Assembly (NCBI GenBank): GCA_002197995.1
Contig: NGZR01000005.1
Coordinates: 5,394,001 to 5,458,000 of the forward strand
Length of the DNA: 64,000 nt
Source of the DNA: Gaeumannomyces sp. JS-464
Lineage: Eukaryota; Ascomycota; Sordariomycetes; Magnaporthales; Magnaporthaceae
Direction: 5' to 3'
This document shows positions 1 through 10,040 of this stretch, piece after piece. Position 1 is the first letter of the stretch; every line of letters begins with the position of its first letter. The position numbers and the translations under genes were made by a program. The notes under the pieces were generated by a model. It worked only from the letters and a program-made list of their open reading frames with translations. It was not told the DNA's origin and did not search any database.

Positions 1-1288
1 CGAGTCGACGGCCAAATCCGGATAGACTAGCAGGAGAAGTACCTGCTAATCATCGACGAGGTCAGCATGCTCGGCGCGCGGACGTTGTACGCAGTGAATG
101 AACAGATTTGCAGGCTCCGCAGATGCGCAGAAGATTTCGGGGCATGCCTATCGTCCTGTTCTGCGGGGATTTCCGTCAGTTCCACCCCGTCCAGGAGCGG
201 TCGATTCTTCTCCTCAGCGAGGCCATCCCGTGGGACGACGACAAGTCGTTCAGGACGGAGCAGAGACGGCAGCACGATAGGGCCCACGCTCTGTGGAACA
301 GGTTCACGACCGTAGTCGTCCTGAAGGAACAGGTCCGCCCCGCGGGAGATCCGACCCTACGGCGGCTGCTGACGCGCATCCGCCACGGCGTGCAGGACCG
401 AAGCGATGTGGATCTCCTGAACAGCAGGTGCTATCGAGAGGGCAGGCGGATTCCGTGGGAGTCGGGAATCACCGTCATGACGCCCCTAAACAGGAACCGC
501 TGGAACCTGAACGTCAAGGCGGTACTGTCGTTTCAGAAACGACGGCAGGCCACCCTGCGAATCTTCCTCTCGGAACGCAAGTGGAAAGGCGGCAGACCGA
601 CGGAAGAGGAGGCCCTAATGATGTTGAGCCATGGGGATGACAGTGCCATTCCGGTCCCGGCCGTCTTCATGTTCGTCCCGGGAATGCCTATCGTTGTGAA
701 CCAAAACACCCACCAGGGCCTGAAGCTGGTGAACGGAGCCGGCTACATAGGCTTGGAGGTTATCCTTGATAGGGCGTATCCGGGCCATCGCGTGGATGCC
801 GACACTATACTGCACTTCGGCCCGCCGGCGGGCATCCTGCTGGCGTCGGAAACGACGAGTGGCCTCCACTTCGCCGGTATGCCGCCTGGCGCCATCCTCC
901 TGACGCCCGTCAGCGCAAAAATAGAGTGCCAGAGAAAGCGGCCGTGGCAGCAGAACGACGTCGTCCGCCGGGGCCTACCGTGCGCAGCCGCGTTCGCCTG
1001 CACGGACTACAAGGTGCAGGGCAGGACGCTCAGTCGCGTGGCGCTGGACTGCATGGGACGTGGACGACCGTGGTCAACGGCGAGGCGGTCCCGAGCCAGT
1101 GCGACCCGTACAGCCTTTACGTGCAACTGTCGCGATGCCCATCGCTGGACAGCATCATGCTGTTGTCGAGGGCATGGGAGCGGGACATCGTAGGCAACAC
1201 CGTGCCGGAAGTCATGACTGAGGCAGAAAAGAGGCTAGAGCAGCTGAGCGAGGCGACTATCAGAGAAGCGGAGACCTGGGACTGGTAA
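1..1288 (+). pseudogene. Pif1-like DNA helicase relic, 5' end outside the window
   Basis: C-terminal part of a Pif1-family 5'-3' DNA helicase. The Walker B stretch LLIIDEVSML lies at about 43-72, GMPIVLFCGDFRQFHPV follows, and the C-terminal helicase motif CTDYKVQGRTL is near 1002-1032. The frame ends in ETWDW-stop at 1288. Three lesions break it. An in-frame TAG lies at 28-30, where the context (RID-stop-QEKYLL) suggests a former Trp. A single G appears lost in the G run near 139, moving the frame from +1 to +3. A second shift near 1050-1070 moves it to +2, which carries the LYVQLSRCPSLDSIMLLS tail. Such helicases are common, multicopy genes in fungi and some travel in Helitrons, but I see no Helitron terminus here. 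The Walker A motif lies upstream of the window. Confidence 0.85.
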
Positions 1289-1359
1289 AGGTAGAGAAAG
1301 AAGCAAATTCGTGCATGAGTAGATTACGATTTCGAAGGAACTCAACAGTTAGTACCGCT

Positions 1360-1530
1360 CCGTGCAACTGTCGCGGTGTTCGTCGCTGGACGGCATCATG
1401 CTCCCGTCTAAGACGAGAGAGGGGGACCTTGTAGGCAACAAGGTGGACCACCGCTACAGTCGCTGCAGAGGAAGGTTGGAGTCGCTAAGTGAGGCAACGA
1501 TCAAGGACGCGGGAATCCTGGACTGGTCGG
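1360..1530 (+). repeat. Degenerate tandem copy of the Pif1-like C-terminal tail
   Basis: This stretch repeats the last ~170 bp of the helicase relic (about 1119-1288) after a 70-bp spacer. The second copy reads VQLSRCSSLDGIMLPSK, then SLSEATIKDAGILDW, against VQLSRCPSLDSIMLLSR and QLSEATIREAETWDW in the first. The two have diverged at many codon positions while keeping protein similarity. That fits either an old tandem duplication or the leftover end of a second helicase gene whose body was deleted. Confidence 0.7.
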
Positions 1531-2826
1531 AAAAATATGCAAAGGGAGCCAAGGTGGGGCAGAGAGGACCTTTCGTTCCTCAAGGCACAGGAGACGCAAA
1601 TCGCTTGCGATTTGCCTAAAGGAGCGTTGAGGAACGACATTTGGATTTGGCAGTTTGGAAGCGTTGGAATTGCATCCCCAAAATCTAAGTTTGCTGCGTT
1701 TGCGTGCGTTCGGGTGCTATACCGTAATGAGGTTAGGATGGCGGTCTAGGTCACCTGGTGTGCTGAAACGTACTGGAGTGTGATGCCAAGACGGGCATAC
1801 CAAGACGTTGCATTCTATTGTGGAGCGGAGGAGCTGAAGCACTTCGGTAATATTCCTCGCAGTCTAATGTGGAAGAGGGCTATATTGCTAGCTACACATC
1901 TTAAGCCTCGATTCGATTCACCGCGGTCTGGTCCAAGTCTGCGTATTTCTTCGGAAGATGGCGGCTGATGCGGTCGAGGCCCAGTCTCCGACGTTAGGGG
2001 CCGGGCCGAGCTGAGAGGGGAGTCGTCAGGACAGCAGCGGTGGATGGAGCAGCTCGGACGGACGTGGAGTCTGGGGAGTTGTCCCTGTGTCCCGTCCGGG
2101 CCATCTCTGGCGCGGTCGTGTCTCTGTTAGATGGGCTTGCTGGTTCGTTCGCGCGTGCGCGTGCAGCACTGAATGCTGCCGCTAGAATAAGTGTGCTGGT
2201 TGCTTCGCCGCCGCGTCGGCCACGGCATGCGGCTCTGCGGTGAAGTGGGTCCCAACCAAAACGCGGGGCAATACCCGCTTTTTTTGCTCCAGCACGTTCC
2301 GGCACTTCGCGGGGTCCTTGCGGTGCTGTAATGAGGGCAGATCACGCCATCACAGTCGGGGCACCGACGCCGTTTGTTGTCCGGAAGGCGGCGGCCAGTA
2401 GCGAAAGGGCCACCGGATCATGGATGGTGAGTCACTGGCGATTGCCGAGTCTGGCTCTGCTGCCTGCACTCGAGGTCCGTGTACTCATCGGTGATTTGTT
2501 GTTACAATACCTGCACAAAGTCCTTTGCAAGCATGCCTACCTCCCATTTCTGCACTCCTCCATTTTGCCAACGCATTACTACATGGGCTGCTCCAGCCAG
2601 CCTTTCCAATGTCGTCGACCAATTAGGAGGATGAACTCCCTAGCCTCACAATTTGTCAAGCATGCAGGAGGCCCCTCCATCAGGTAGAAGCTCGCTTCGT
2701 CAAGTAGTCCAGTGGGGACTGTCCGCCACCCAATGCTTCCAACTTCGAACGGGCTGATGATCATATCGCTCGATTAATCCATTCCGGCACTGCTTTCTTT
2801 ACACTGATGCAAAGGTAGCCGAAACG
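1531..2826. other. Intergenic, no convincing gene
   Basis: Only short frames without recognisable motifs. The last ~60 bp before 2827 are presumably the promoter and leader of the HET-domain gene. I see no clear TATA box. Confidence 0.5.
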
Positions 2827-5121
2827 ATGAGCGACGACGACAAGGATCAGTCGCTTCTCCAGCTGAGCCGGCACCATCGCGCGCCCATTGTCTCCCAGCT
2901 CGTCGACATTGGCAGGGAGTGCAACCAGGAAAACCATGACAAGTCTCGAAACTTCGTCAGCAGTCTTCAATGTCTCCAAACACAAGGCTCGAAGCTGCGC
3001 CGCCGGTCGATCAACGCCTTCAACGAGCCGTACGTTGCGCTGTCCTACACTTGGGCTGCCTCAAAGCACGAAAACCCGGAACCCGGTCGGTACGACGTCG
3101 AGACCTGGGACAAAAAGGGCTTCGAGCTCTCATCGGTCCGGAAATGCGTTCTCGACCGCGTCCTCCGCTACATGCACCACGTCGATGTTAGCTTTCTTTG
3201 GATCGATCGCCACTGTATCCGTCAAGACACGTGCGGTGTCGACGCTTGCGTCCGCCACAAACCCTGCTTCGAGAAAAATGAAGCCATACAAGCAATGGAC
3301 CTCGTCTACCAGATCAGCAAGCACCCGGTGGCGCTGCTAGGCCGGCGGCTGACGTCGAGTGTCGAGTTGCGCCTCCTTGAACTGATCCTCTCGGGGAACC
3401 TCGTTGTCGGCGACCGCGAATTTTGGTTATCGACAGAGACTCATGATAGAGTTGCGAGGATGGCGCTGTCGCTGGTCAGCGAAATCACCCAGGACAGCTG
3501 GTGGTGTCGCGCGTGGACATTCCAGGAGAACTACCGCGGCGGAAAGAAGATGAAGCTCTTGATCGGCCACGATAAGTCCTTAGAGCGGCGGAAGCGGCGG
3601 ACCCCCGTGTTCGGCAAAATACCGAAGGAAATATGCCTCCCGTCTGTCGCCTTCTCCACGCAGGTGACGCGGCTGTGCCTAGCTCTCAGACGTGTGCCAA
3701 ACCTGTCGCCATTGGATAAGGGGCGGATCAATGGCGTGCTCCGAGCGGCCGGGAGATATGCACTTATACTCCCCGATTCGAGCTCCATGACCCCGAGGCT
3801 GATCGCGGATATCGAGGCGCGCGGGTTGTCGAACCCATGGGATCGACTTGCTATCGCAGCCAACTGCTGTCGATACCCAATAATATTGAATCGCGGAGCA
3901 CTCAGCCAGCAGCGTCGCAGCCTTAGTCTATCAGTTCTGGCTATGGCTCTACTCAACGGCGAAATCCTCGATAACGGCAATAACGATGTCGCACCAGCAG
4001 CCGGGCTAACGGCGTCGGAATCTCTCAAGAAGCTGATGTTCCAGGCATTCAAAGCGCCTGACGACGATACTCGGCGGTTGACATATAACAAAGGCTGCCG
4101 GCTGGTCGATGTGGAGTTGACGATGGACGGCATCGCAACGAACGGCCACCTGTGGAAGCTAGGGCGTGTTGTTAACACCGCGATATTCCGGCGGAAGTTG
4201 CCTTGGATCAGAGTACCAAGAGGTCGTCTGAAATTGAGTCAGCGGAAGCGCCTGCTGCAGCTCTTACTCCACCTATACGAGTTAGGTCACTGCTCTCTAG
4301 CCAGGCAGATCGACGAGTACCTGGCCGCCGATGCCCGCGCAGGGAAAAGTTACAGTCGTTTCACTGGCACCCATCTTCATCGCATGGCCGTCCAGCTGGC
4401 GGCGGCTATCCAGGCGCGCCGGAAGCTGAGGCTAGGCAGCATTTGGGACGAAGGGCAGTCGTCGCCGTACCGTGCCATCTTCGTGGGCGACGACGGGCCG
4501 TATCCGCTGTCGCCGGCTTTCGTCTTCACGTCGGCGAAGCGGAGCGATCCTGGCTCGCAGATACACGATGCTAACGATATCGACTGCCATGTCTCGCTCG
4601 GGGTCGATACTGAGGAGCCACTAAACGGCGGCGGCGGCGTACCGCGGCTCCGCGTCCGAAAGTGGCTGCTCGGCACATGCTTCTTCGCTGGTTGTCCACG
4701 TACCAGGGCGGTTTTCCTTGGCCACGATCGCTGCAGGCAGTTACACCATAGGCGTTCTGAACTGTGGGGGGCTACTGCGGCCGACCTTCGTGCGTTTTCC
4801 CCAGTCGCGTGCCGCATATCGGGCTGCCACTTCGTCCTCGGCCAAGCTACCGCCTCTGGCGACACGTACGACGTCACGTTCGACTGGGTGTCATGCGACG
4901 CTCAGACGGCCTATACGGACGGAAAGCTAATTATCGCCCTCATCCAGAAAGGCAGCACTTGGTGGGTTTTGCATTCCGCGGCGCCAATCCCGAGTATAGC
5001 GCATTCCTTGCAGTTCCTGTTCGAAACCACAGTGCCAACTTGCAGCTACGGGACTCCGGGGTCGGGTTTTGTCTTGGTGCGTCCATCCTCCACCATTTGG
5101 AGGGAGCATGAACGCAGCTAA
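2827..5121 (+). CDS. HET-domain (heterokaryon incompatibility) protein, 764 aa
   Basis: A single uninterrupted frame from ATG to TAA, the only full-length HET gene in the window without an obvious lesion. HET motifs in order are YVALSYTW (residues 69-76), FLWIDRHCI (123-131) and WWCRAWTFQE (225-234), so the domain occupies about residues 65-235. The remaining ~530 residues show no domain I can name, with Leu/Arg-rich helical stretches in the middle and a Gly/Pro-containing C-terminal part. HET proteins act in the cytoplasm in fungal non-self recognition and trigger cell death after incompatible fusion. The specificity of this one cannot be read from the sequence. It lies in a region full of HET fragments. 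No intron is needed to explain the frame. Confidence 0.85.
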   Translation: MSDDDKDQSLLQLSRHHRAPIVSQLVDIGRECNQENHDKSRNFVSSLQCLQTQGSKLRRRSINAFNEPYVALSYTWAASKHENPEPGRYDVETWDKKGFELSSVRKCVLDRVLRYMHHVDVSFLWIDRHCIRQDTCGVDACVRHKPCFEKNEAIQAMDLVYQISKHPVALLGRRLTSSVELRLLELILSGNLVVGDREFWLSTETHDRVARMALSLVSEITQDSWWCRAWTFQENYRGGKKMKLLIGHDKSLERRKRRTPVFGKIPKEICLPSVAFSTQVTRLCLALRRVPNLSPLDKGRINGVLRAAGRYALILPDSSSMTPRLIADIEARGLSNPWDRLAIAANCCRYPIILNRGALSQQRRSLSLSVLAMALLNGEILDNGNNDVAPAAGLTASESLKKLMFQAFKAPDDDTRRLTYNKGCRLVDVELTMDGIATNGHLWKLGRVVNTAIFRRKLPWIRVPRGRLKLSQRKRLLQLLLHLYELGHCSLARQIDEYLAADARAGKSYSRFTGTHLHRMAVQLAAAIQARRKLRLGSIWDEGQSSPYRAIFVGDDGPYPLSPAFVFTSAKRSDPGSQIHDANDIDCHVSLGVDTEEPLNGGGGVPRLRVRKWLLGTCFFAGCPRTRAVFLGHDRCRQLHHRRSELWGATAADLRAFSPVACRISGCHFVLGQATASGDTYDVTFDWVSCDAQTAYTDGKLIIALIQKGSTWWVLHSAAPIPSIAHSLQFLFETTVPTCSYGTPGSGFVLVRPSSTIWREHERS

Positions 5122-5323
5122 GCCTGCCGGTCAGCCTGACTTGGTTCCGGTCGACGACCTCCACGTCAAGGTGCTTGAGATCGCGAGGTGCAGGGAGGAG
5201 TCGGCTATAGCCGCACTTTCTTTTGCCGTGGTACTCATCGATGATGGAAATTTGGAAGATGCGCGAGAGAGGGCTCGGCGTATCCGAGACGTCCGCGCCC
5301 TTCTGCTGACTCTTGTTGCTTGA
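5108..5323 (+). CDS. Small ORF overlapping the HET stop codon, 71 aa
   Basis: ATG at 5108 lies 14 bp inside the end of the HET gene in another frame; the frame ends with TGA at 5321-5323. The product would be soluble and helical, with the Arg/Glu-rich segment DARERARRIRD and the hydrophobic AIAALSFAVVLI. No family is recognised. It may be a chance frame, or a former C-terminal extension of the HET gene separated by a frameshift. Confidence 0.25.
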   Translation: MNAAKPAGQPDLVPVDDLHVKVLEIARCREESAIAALSFAVVLIDDGNLEDARERARRIRDVRALLLTLVA

Positions 5324-5874
5324 TCCCAGAGAGAAGGTTGTGATTCGGCCTGGGAGTGGCTTATATGGGAGATGTCACCAGGCATGTCGCGGATCCTGCG
5401 TTGACCCCGGTTATCGCGATGGTCCTTTTCCGTTTGGTTTGTGCAGAGGGGCGCTCCTTTTACAAGGAGGTATCGTGGGTTTACTGACCGCTTTGACGAT
5501 GGTTTCGTTTTCTGCTGGTGTTAGATATTCCTTTTTGTGCGCGTTCGTTCTCATTTCTCCTCGGGGGGACGTTGAATAAGTTGGCAGTCGCTTTGCATTT
5601 CAAAGGGGGGGTTTCTCACGCCGGCAAAATACCAAGGACAGTGGGGTTGTTTTTGGCGTTAGCGATGCTTTTTTTGATCTTCCTTTTCTGGGCGAAGCAC
5701 CACCGCCGCATCCATCCCGGTTAGATAACTAAAAGGGCTCTTCCGGGCGTCTTCCGTTGCAGCGCAAAACCCCTTTTGTTCGGGCCTCGTTTACCAGGGG
5801 GGAGGGTCTATAAGCTACGACCCCCAGCTGACCTGCCCTTGGGCTAATGCGCGGGGATCAGGCCATGAATAAAG
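5324..5874. other. Intergenic, nothing recognised
   Basis: Short low-quality frames only. No repeat or RNA gene stands out. Confidence 0.4.
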
Positions 5875-6207
5875 TTGGCATTCCGCTGCTGTTCTTGGCG
5901 AAACGGATGTGGCGCTGGAGGCAACACCGGCGAGAGCCTATTCTTCTTCCTGCCCGCCGCTGAAGAAAGCTCCGGCACCGACATCGTCGTGGTACCCTAC
6001 CACGCGCTAACCGACAATCTGACCCGCAGAGCCCAGGGGGACTTCGACCTGGACGCCGCGGCCTGGTCCCGTAGACGCCACACGCCCGGCCAGGTGCCGC
6101 TTCCTTGCCGCCTCCTTTTCGTCGTTATCGACAGCGTCGCTAGGTACGAGTTCGTGACGCACACCGGCCGGCTGCGCCACTTGTCATTTGGATCGCAGGG
6201 CGGTTAG
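5875..6207 (+). pseudogene. RecQ/DEAD-type helicase fragment with damaged Walker A
   Basis: This frame reads NTGESLFFFLPAAEES, then TDIVVVPYHALTDNLTRRA, then LLFVVIDSVARYEF. That is the order of motif I, motif Ia and the next core segment in the RecQ-like helicases found in many copies in fungal genomes, often near telomeres. The usual motif I is GxGKS; here the invariant Lys is Glu (GES) and the preceding Gly spacing is altered, so ATP binding would be lost. Only ~110 residues remain and the start is not an ATG. It is a relic, not a gene. Assignment rests on the motif order and my knowledge of the family. Confidence 0.6.
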
Positions 6208-6540
6208 TCATCACACAATACGGAGAGAAAGCAGAGTATAAGCCCTTTGAACTTGACGAATGCGGCGCGGGCTTGGTTGCCTCCTATGGGTAGGCACATA
6301 GCCTCGAAAAGGGCCGTTGATTGCTTGCCGTTCTTTGGCTGCGTCTCCACTCCCAGCACCGAGAAGACGCGGAAGCTCCGGTTTCTGGTCTTCCGCCGGG
6401 TACGCCACTCCAGTACTGGTGGAAAAGGGGTTTCCAGCGTATCCGCTCTGGGAATTCGTTTGGTGATGATAACGATCTTCTTGACCATTTGCAGCGTATT
6501 GGCGATATCCTCTGACTCGGGCCCGTCGGAAAGCTAGATC
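6205..6540 (-). pseudogene. Unidentified coding relic
   Basis: On the minus strand the frame with ATG at 6488 reads MVKKIVIITKRI, then PPVLEWRTRRK, then FRVFSVLGVETQPK, and ends at 6205. In-frame sequence upstream (DGPESEDIANTLQ) also looks coding and is cut by a TAG just upstream, near 6535. The residue mix is typical of a real globular protein. I cannot name the family. It may belong with the next minus-strand frame upstream (6734-7120). Confidence 0.4.
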
Positions 6541-6733
6541 CGACTCGGGTATGTCCGGTGGGGAGACGGTGATGGATGGTGCCACATGAAAGGGGCCATT
6601 GGCGGAGGCTACTCTCTAACAGTACCCGCACCTGGCGAATCGTAGGTGCTTAATTTCGGAAGGTCTTGCCTGACCTATGTCCTAATTGAGGTATGTACCG
6701 GGATACACGCGCCTACTGGGTTAAATAGCGGTG

Positions 6734-7120
6734 TTAACCAAGGGCGGGGCACGCGACGTGCTGCCTAGTAATTAAGGCATAAGGGCGACACGAACGCTGG
6801 CAAAAAGGAGCCTTACATGGCAAGAAAAAGTTGTCCATCAGGTATTCGGCAAAGCCGTAGAGAGACGTGCGCAGATCTGTCTCCACCCCTGGGACTGCAA
6901 AGTTAACGTCCTCGTCTGTGACATCGCCACTCAAAGCCAGTGCCATAGACCCGAAGAAACTGGCTAGAAAACGATCTTTAGACTCTTGGGACTGCGCATG
7001 CTCGTAGGTGAGACGGACAAGCACGGGGCGGTCGTAGAGTAGGAGTTTACAGAGACCGACCGGGGCCAACCCGCGCGCCACGGGTCCATCCTGCCTGAGC
7101 TGGGTGCATTCCTGAATCAC
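6734..7120 (-). pseudogene. Unidentified coding-like frame, 128 codons
   Basis: The frame contains GLCKLLLYDRPVLVRLTYEH, FLASFFGSMALALSGDVTD and SLYGFAEYLMDNFFLP, which have the composition of a folded protein. There is no clear ATG and no recognised domain. The last ~25 codons (Cys/Arg-rich) look like read-through into non-coding DNA. It may be an exon of the same decayed minus-strand gene as 6205-6540. Confidence 0.35.
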
Positions 7121-7350
7121 GGGCTATGCCACAGGGTAAGTTGTCGGGGGTAAGTTTACGTAGTACCGTTCCACCCAAACAAGAATACAACTTGTCCCTG
7201 ATCATCACTCATTACTGGAAGTACCTTTTGACGCTAAGATGGGTCTATGGAGAAAAAAGCTGACAGTATGGGATTCATTGGATTGCAACTGCGTACCCAC
7301 AGCCACAACCCTGTTCTCTATGCTTCGATGAAACGCAGCCAAAGACTTTT

Positions 7351-7375
7351 GGGGGGGGGGGGGGGGGGGGGGGGG
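7351..7375. repeat. Poly-G run, 25 bp
   Basis: An uninterrupted run of 25 G residues following TTTT. It lies in non-coding DNA between relics. It may be a replication-slippage tract able to form a G-quadruplex, or a gap-edge or assembly artefact, since such homopolymers are hard to sequence. Confidence 0.95.
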
Positions 7376-8251
7376 TCCTATGACAGCACAGAACTTCCAG
7401 GAACAGCCTCTCCGAGACCTCGGTGCTCAGCACTTACCCAACGGCGGCAGTCCCGTCGGCAACCACTCGACCCGCAATTGCGGCTTTTGCGCCCCACCTC
7501 CTATGAGCCTGCCCCGAGACCCAGTAGTTCGGAGGCTTCTCCCCCGCCGCCATCGAACCCAACCTTCGCTCAGCAGGGGAGGCGGACCAGCGGATCTAGA
7601 CGTTGCTGCTTTACGCAACTTGCATCTATGTATGTGCCGGTTCATTGCTGCTTGCTTGCTGGCAGGCCAAAGGTTGTTCCCCTGGAGTATCCAGCGATAG
7701 TGCTCCAAGTGAAGCGCTTGATCGAACAAAGCAATGACGGCTCCTTTCAATCTCTGGTGAACGGAAGTCCGCTAAGCCGTTCTCCCCTTCGATCTTCTCC
7801 CCAGGGTCGTGATGCTTGATGGTCCTCTATCCAGATCGTGTGTGTCTGTCCACCCAGATTCCTACGAGTCGTCGTCCACCAGACGACGGGAAAAAATTGT
7901 TGGGCACTCTGCCGCCCTGTGACCTGATCATAGATGACCTGAAAGAGAGCGTGTCGGGATGGAAGTGCCTTGGTGAACGAGGTCCTGGGGCAAAGATGCC
8001 GGAACGGTACTCGGCTCAAGCAGAGCTCCGGACCCTTCGCTGAAAGTATTGAGGGGAAGCAGGGAATCCTGGAGACTTCAGTGGATCGCCGGGATGAGAC
8101 CCGGAAATATGACGCACCGATTGCGGACGTTTGTTGGCGGTGGAAAAAGTACCATGAGCGGTGCATGTGTTGTGCAGAATATTTTCCCCACTAGAGTGGA
8201 CCGATCAACCCTGCTAAACCCAATTGAGGTTTTGCGACAACATGTGCGCCG
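7376..8251. other. No convincing gene
   Basis: Several overlapping frames of 60-190 codons exist on both strands, but none has a motif. The long plus frame across the poly-G run is an artefact of Gly codons. Confidence 0.4.
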
Positions 8252-8732
8252 TACAGGGTCACAGGGATAATAAACGTTAAATCGGTGGATCTAACAAGGT
8301 GGGTCAGCCAGGGTATAAGCCAGGGGGGTAGGGGTACACAGCCTGCCGCACAATTTGTAGTAGAATCAATGTATTGCAACTGACCGTTTAATAATCAATA
8401 TAATCACCTGCGTTAGCCTTCACCATCTGCAGCCTCCGTATCATAAAACGGGCATGCAATTAAAAAGGCATTTGATTAAAGGTATCGCGGTGCAAATTGC
8501 CGGCGTTGTTGAAGGGAATCGCGTGCGATTGAAGGTATCGCCGTGCAATTGGGCCGGGCCGGGGTCTCAAACGGTGGAATTCTATTGGGTTCCACGGCGT
8601 TTATGCGAATGGGCTCGTGGGTAGAGATACATTGATTTGATAGGTTTTTCTATGGGAAAAAATGTAGCTAAATACGTGGCCTAATTAGGAAAGATCCACA
8701 AATTTAACATTTATTATCCCTGTGACCCTGTA
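8252..8732. mobile_element. 481-bp TIR element (MITE-like)
   Basis: The two ends are inverted copies. TACAGGGTCACAGGGATAAT begins at 8252, and its reverse complement ends at 8732. The first 29 bp match with one transition, and the match continues, with a few mismatches, to about 41 bp on each side (GTGGATCT shared). Both ends carry TA outermost, so either TA is the target duplication and the element is 8254-8730, or TA is part of the terminal repeat. It has no coding capacity. Two short internal direct repeats resemble each other (GGTATCGCSGTGCAA near 8480 and 8535). Size, TIR and possible TA target suggest a non-autonomous element mobilised by a Tc1/mariner-type transposase. Confidence 0.85.
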
Positions 8733-9387
8733 GTCTGCTTCAGGCCGAATTGGGTGGTCGCCCCGCTAAAAGTCATGGTGGGTCCGACGCGCCTGTTTCG
8801 ACTCGCCACGCTGCACGTTCTTCTCGTCCTCCTCCTCCCAAACAACGTGCCACCTCAACCCCCCCGCCCACGACGCCATTGACGCAGGTATTTGATCTTC
8901 GTTGAGTCGGTCGGTCCAGAAGATGGCAGATATGGGCGGGGAGGATGATCCGCGTGCAGCCGCGCCTTCGTGTGGAAACCGGTCCGGCATCCCCGGCCAA
9001 ACTCCTTCACCCAAAAGCCATCGGAGCAATAGGTCCCCGCTTCTTCGGAAGTCGACAGTTGGATCGCCGTCCCTGCGACGCTTTCCTCCATGGATTGAAC
9101 GGCCACTAGTCCATTGACTATGGTGGTAAGAGGGACTCATACGCCAGCATGGCCCTGGACCCGAATCTGGTGTTCATGCTGCCGTCATTGCGCGCCCAGC
9201 AGGGGCGAAGGCGAGCTGAGCGCGAATCAGAGACGGCTGTTGCTTTCTTCTTTTTCTTCCTGTCTCTCTTCCTTTTGCAGATTCTCCGGCCTACAATCCC
9301 GCCGACGTTCGAACACAACCAACGCTAAACAAAAGACTGCCTCTGCCATCTCGACCGACCGGTGATCTCGATCCATTTCTTCCCTCG
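8733..9387. other. No convincing gene
   Basis: A minus-strand frame at 8766-9140 (124 codons) is open but is rich in Arg, Ser and Gly without motifs. A pyrimidine-rich stretch at 9240-9275 precedes the next coding-like region. Confidence 0.4.
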
Positions 9388-9910
9388 ATGGTCGCCGCCG
9401 CTTGGGACCACAACGACCACGTCACCTCGGACAATGCCCACTTTCAGTCTCTTGCCGCCGCTGTCCCCCCAGGCTTTTCTCGGCTCGCCCGAACCCAGCT
9501 CTTCAGGCGCGAGCTCCCCCGCCCAGCAGCCGCTCTCCTCGCCTGCCCAACGCTATCGACTACTCCCGCCATCACATACCGCCACGGGCCGCTGGGCCTT
9601 GGCTCCAGCAACCTTCGCACTTCTCGACCCGACACAACCACGGAACATAAAACACTCCACCCCAAACCCGCCGTCTCTCACTGAGTGCGAGAAAAGGCCA
9701 CCCGCCGACTTCGTCCCAACGATCTACCTTGCTCCCTCCACAAGACGATGACCAGCAGATTGCAGCCCGAGCCGACCCCTCAGATCCGCCAACATCAACC
9801 GCCACTCCGATATTGTCCAAGACATCTTCGAACCCACCACCTGAAACGAACCAGACCCTCTCTCAGATTCGAACAACACCGCCTCTTGCGCCCTAAGTGT
9901 GGGGCTGCTG
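9388..9910 (+). other. Pro/Ser/Thr-rich coding-like stretch, frame unclear
   Basis: All three plus frames stay open for 80-130 codons here, and all give Pro/Ser/Thr/Arg-rich products (for example ATG at 9388, 98 codons). Near 9740-9890 another frame reads SNPPPETNQTLSQIRTTP. It could be a decayed gene for a disordered protein, or simply C-rich DNA without stops. I cannot choose a frame. Confidence 0.2.
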
Positions 9911-10040
9911 CCTAAAGCATACACCAATACGGCAAGCTAGGCACACCCGAGCCCGTGGCCTTCAAACGCAACCTGGAAGGTAGTCGGAAAATGGATGCGC
10001 AAGGATAGCGAAAAGACTAGCGGGTGCACGTAGTCGAGTA

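Noticed and set aside
1..1530. Helitron
   Set aside because: A Pif1-like helicase is present, but no Rep domain, no TC start and no hairpin-CTRR end could be seen.
7247..7819. 190-codon plus frame across the poly-G run
   Set aside because: The Gly run is an artefact of the homopolymer; the rest has no motif.
8766..9140. 124-codon minus-strand frame
   Set aside because: Arg/Ser/Gly-rich without motif or start context; overlaps other equally open frames.
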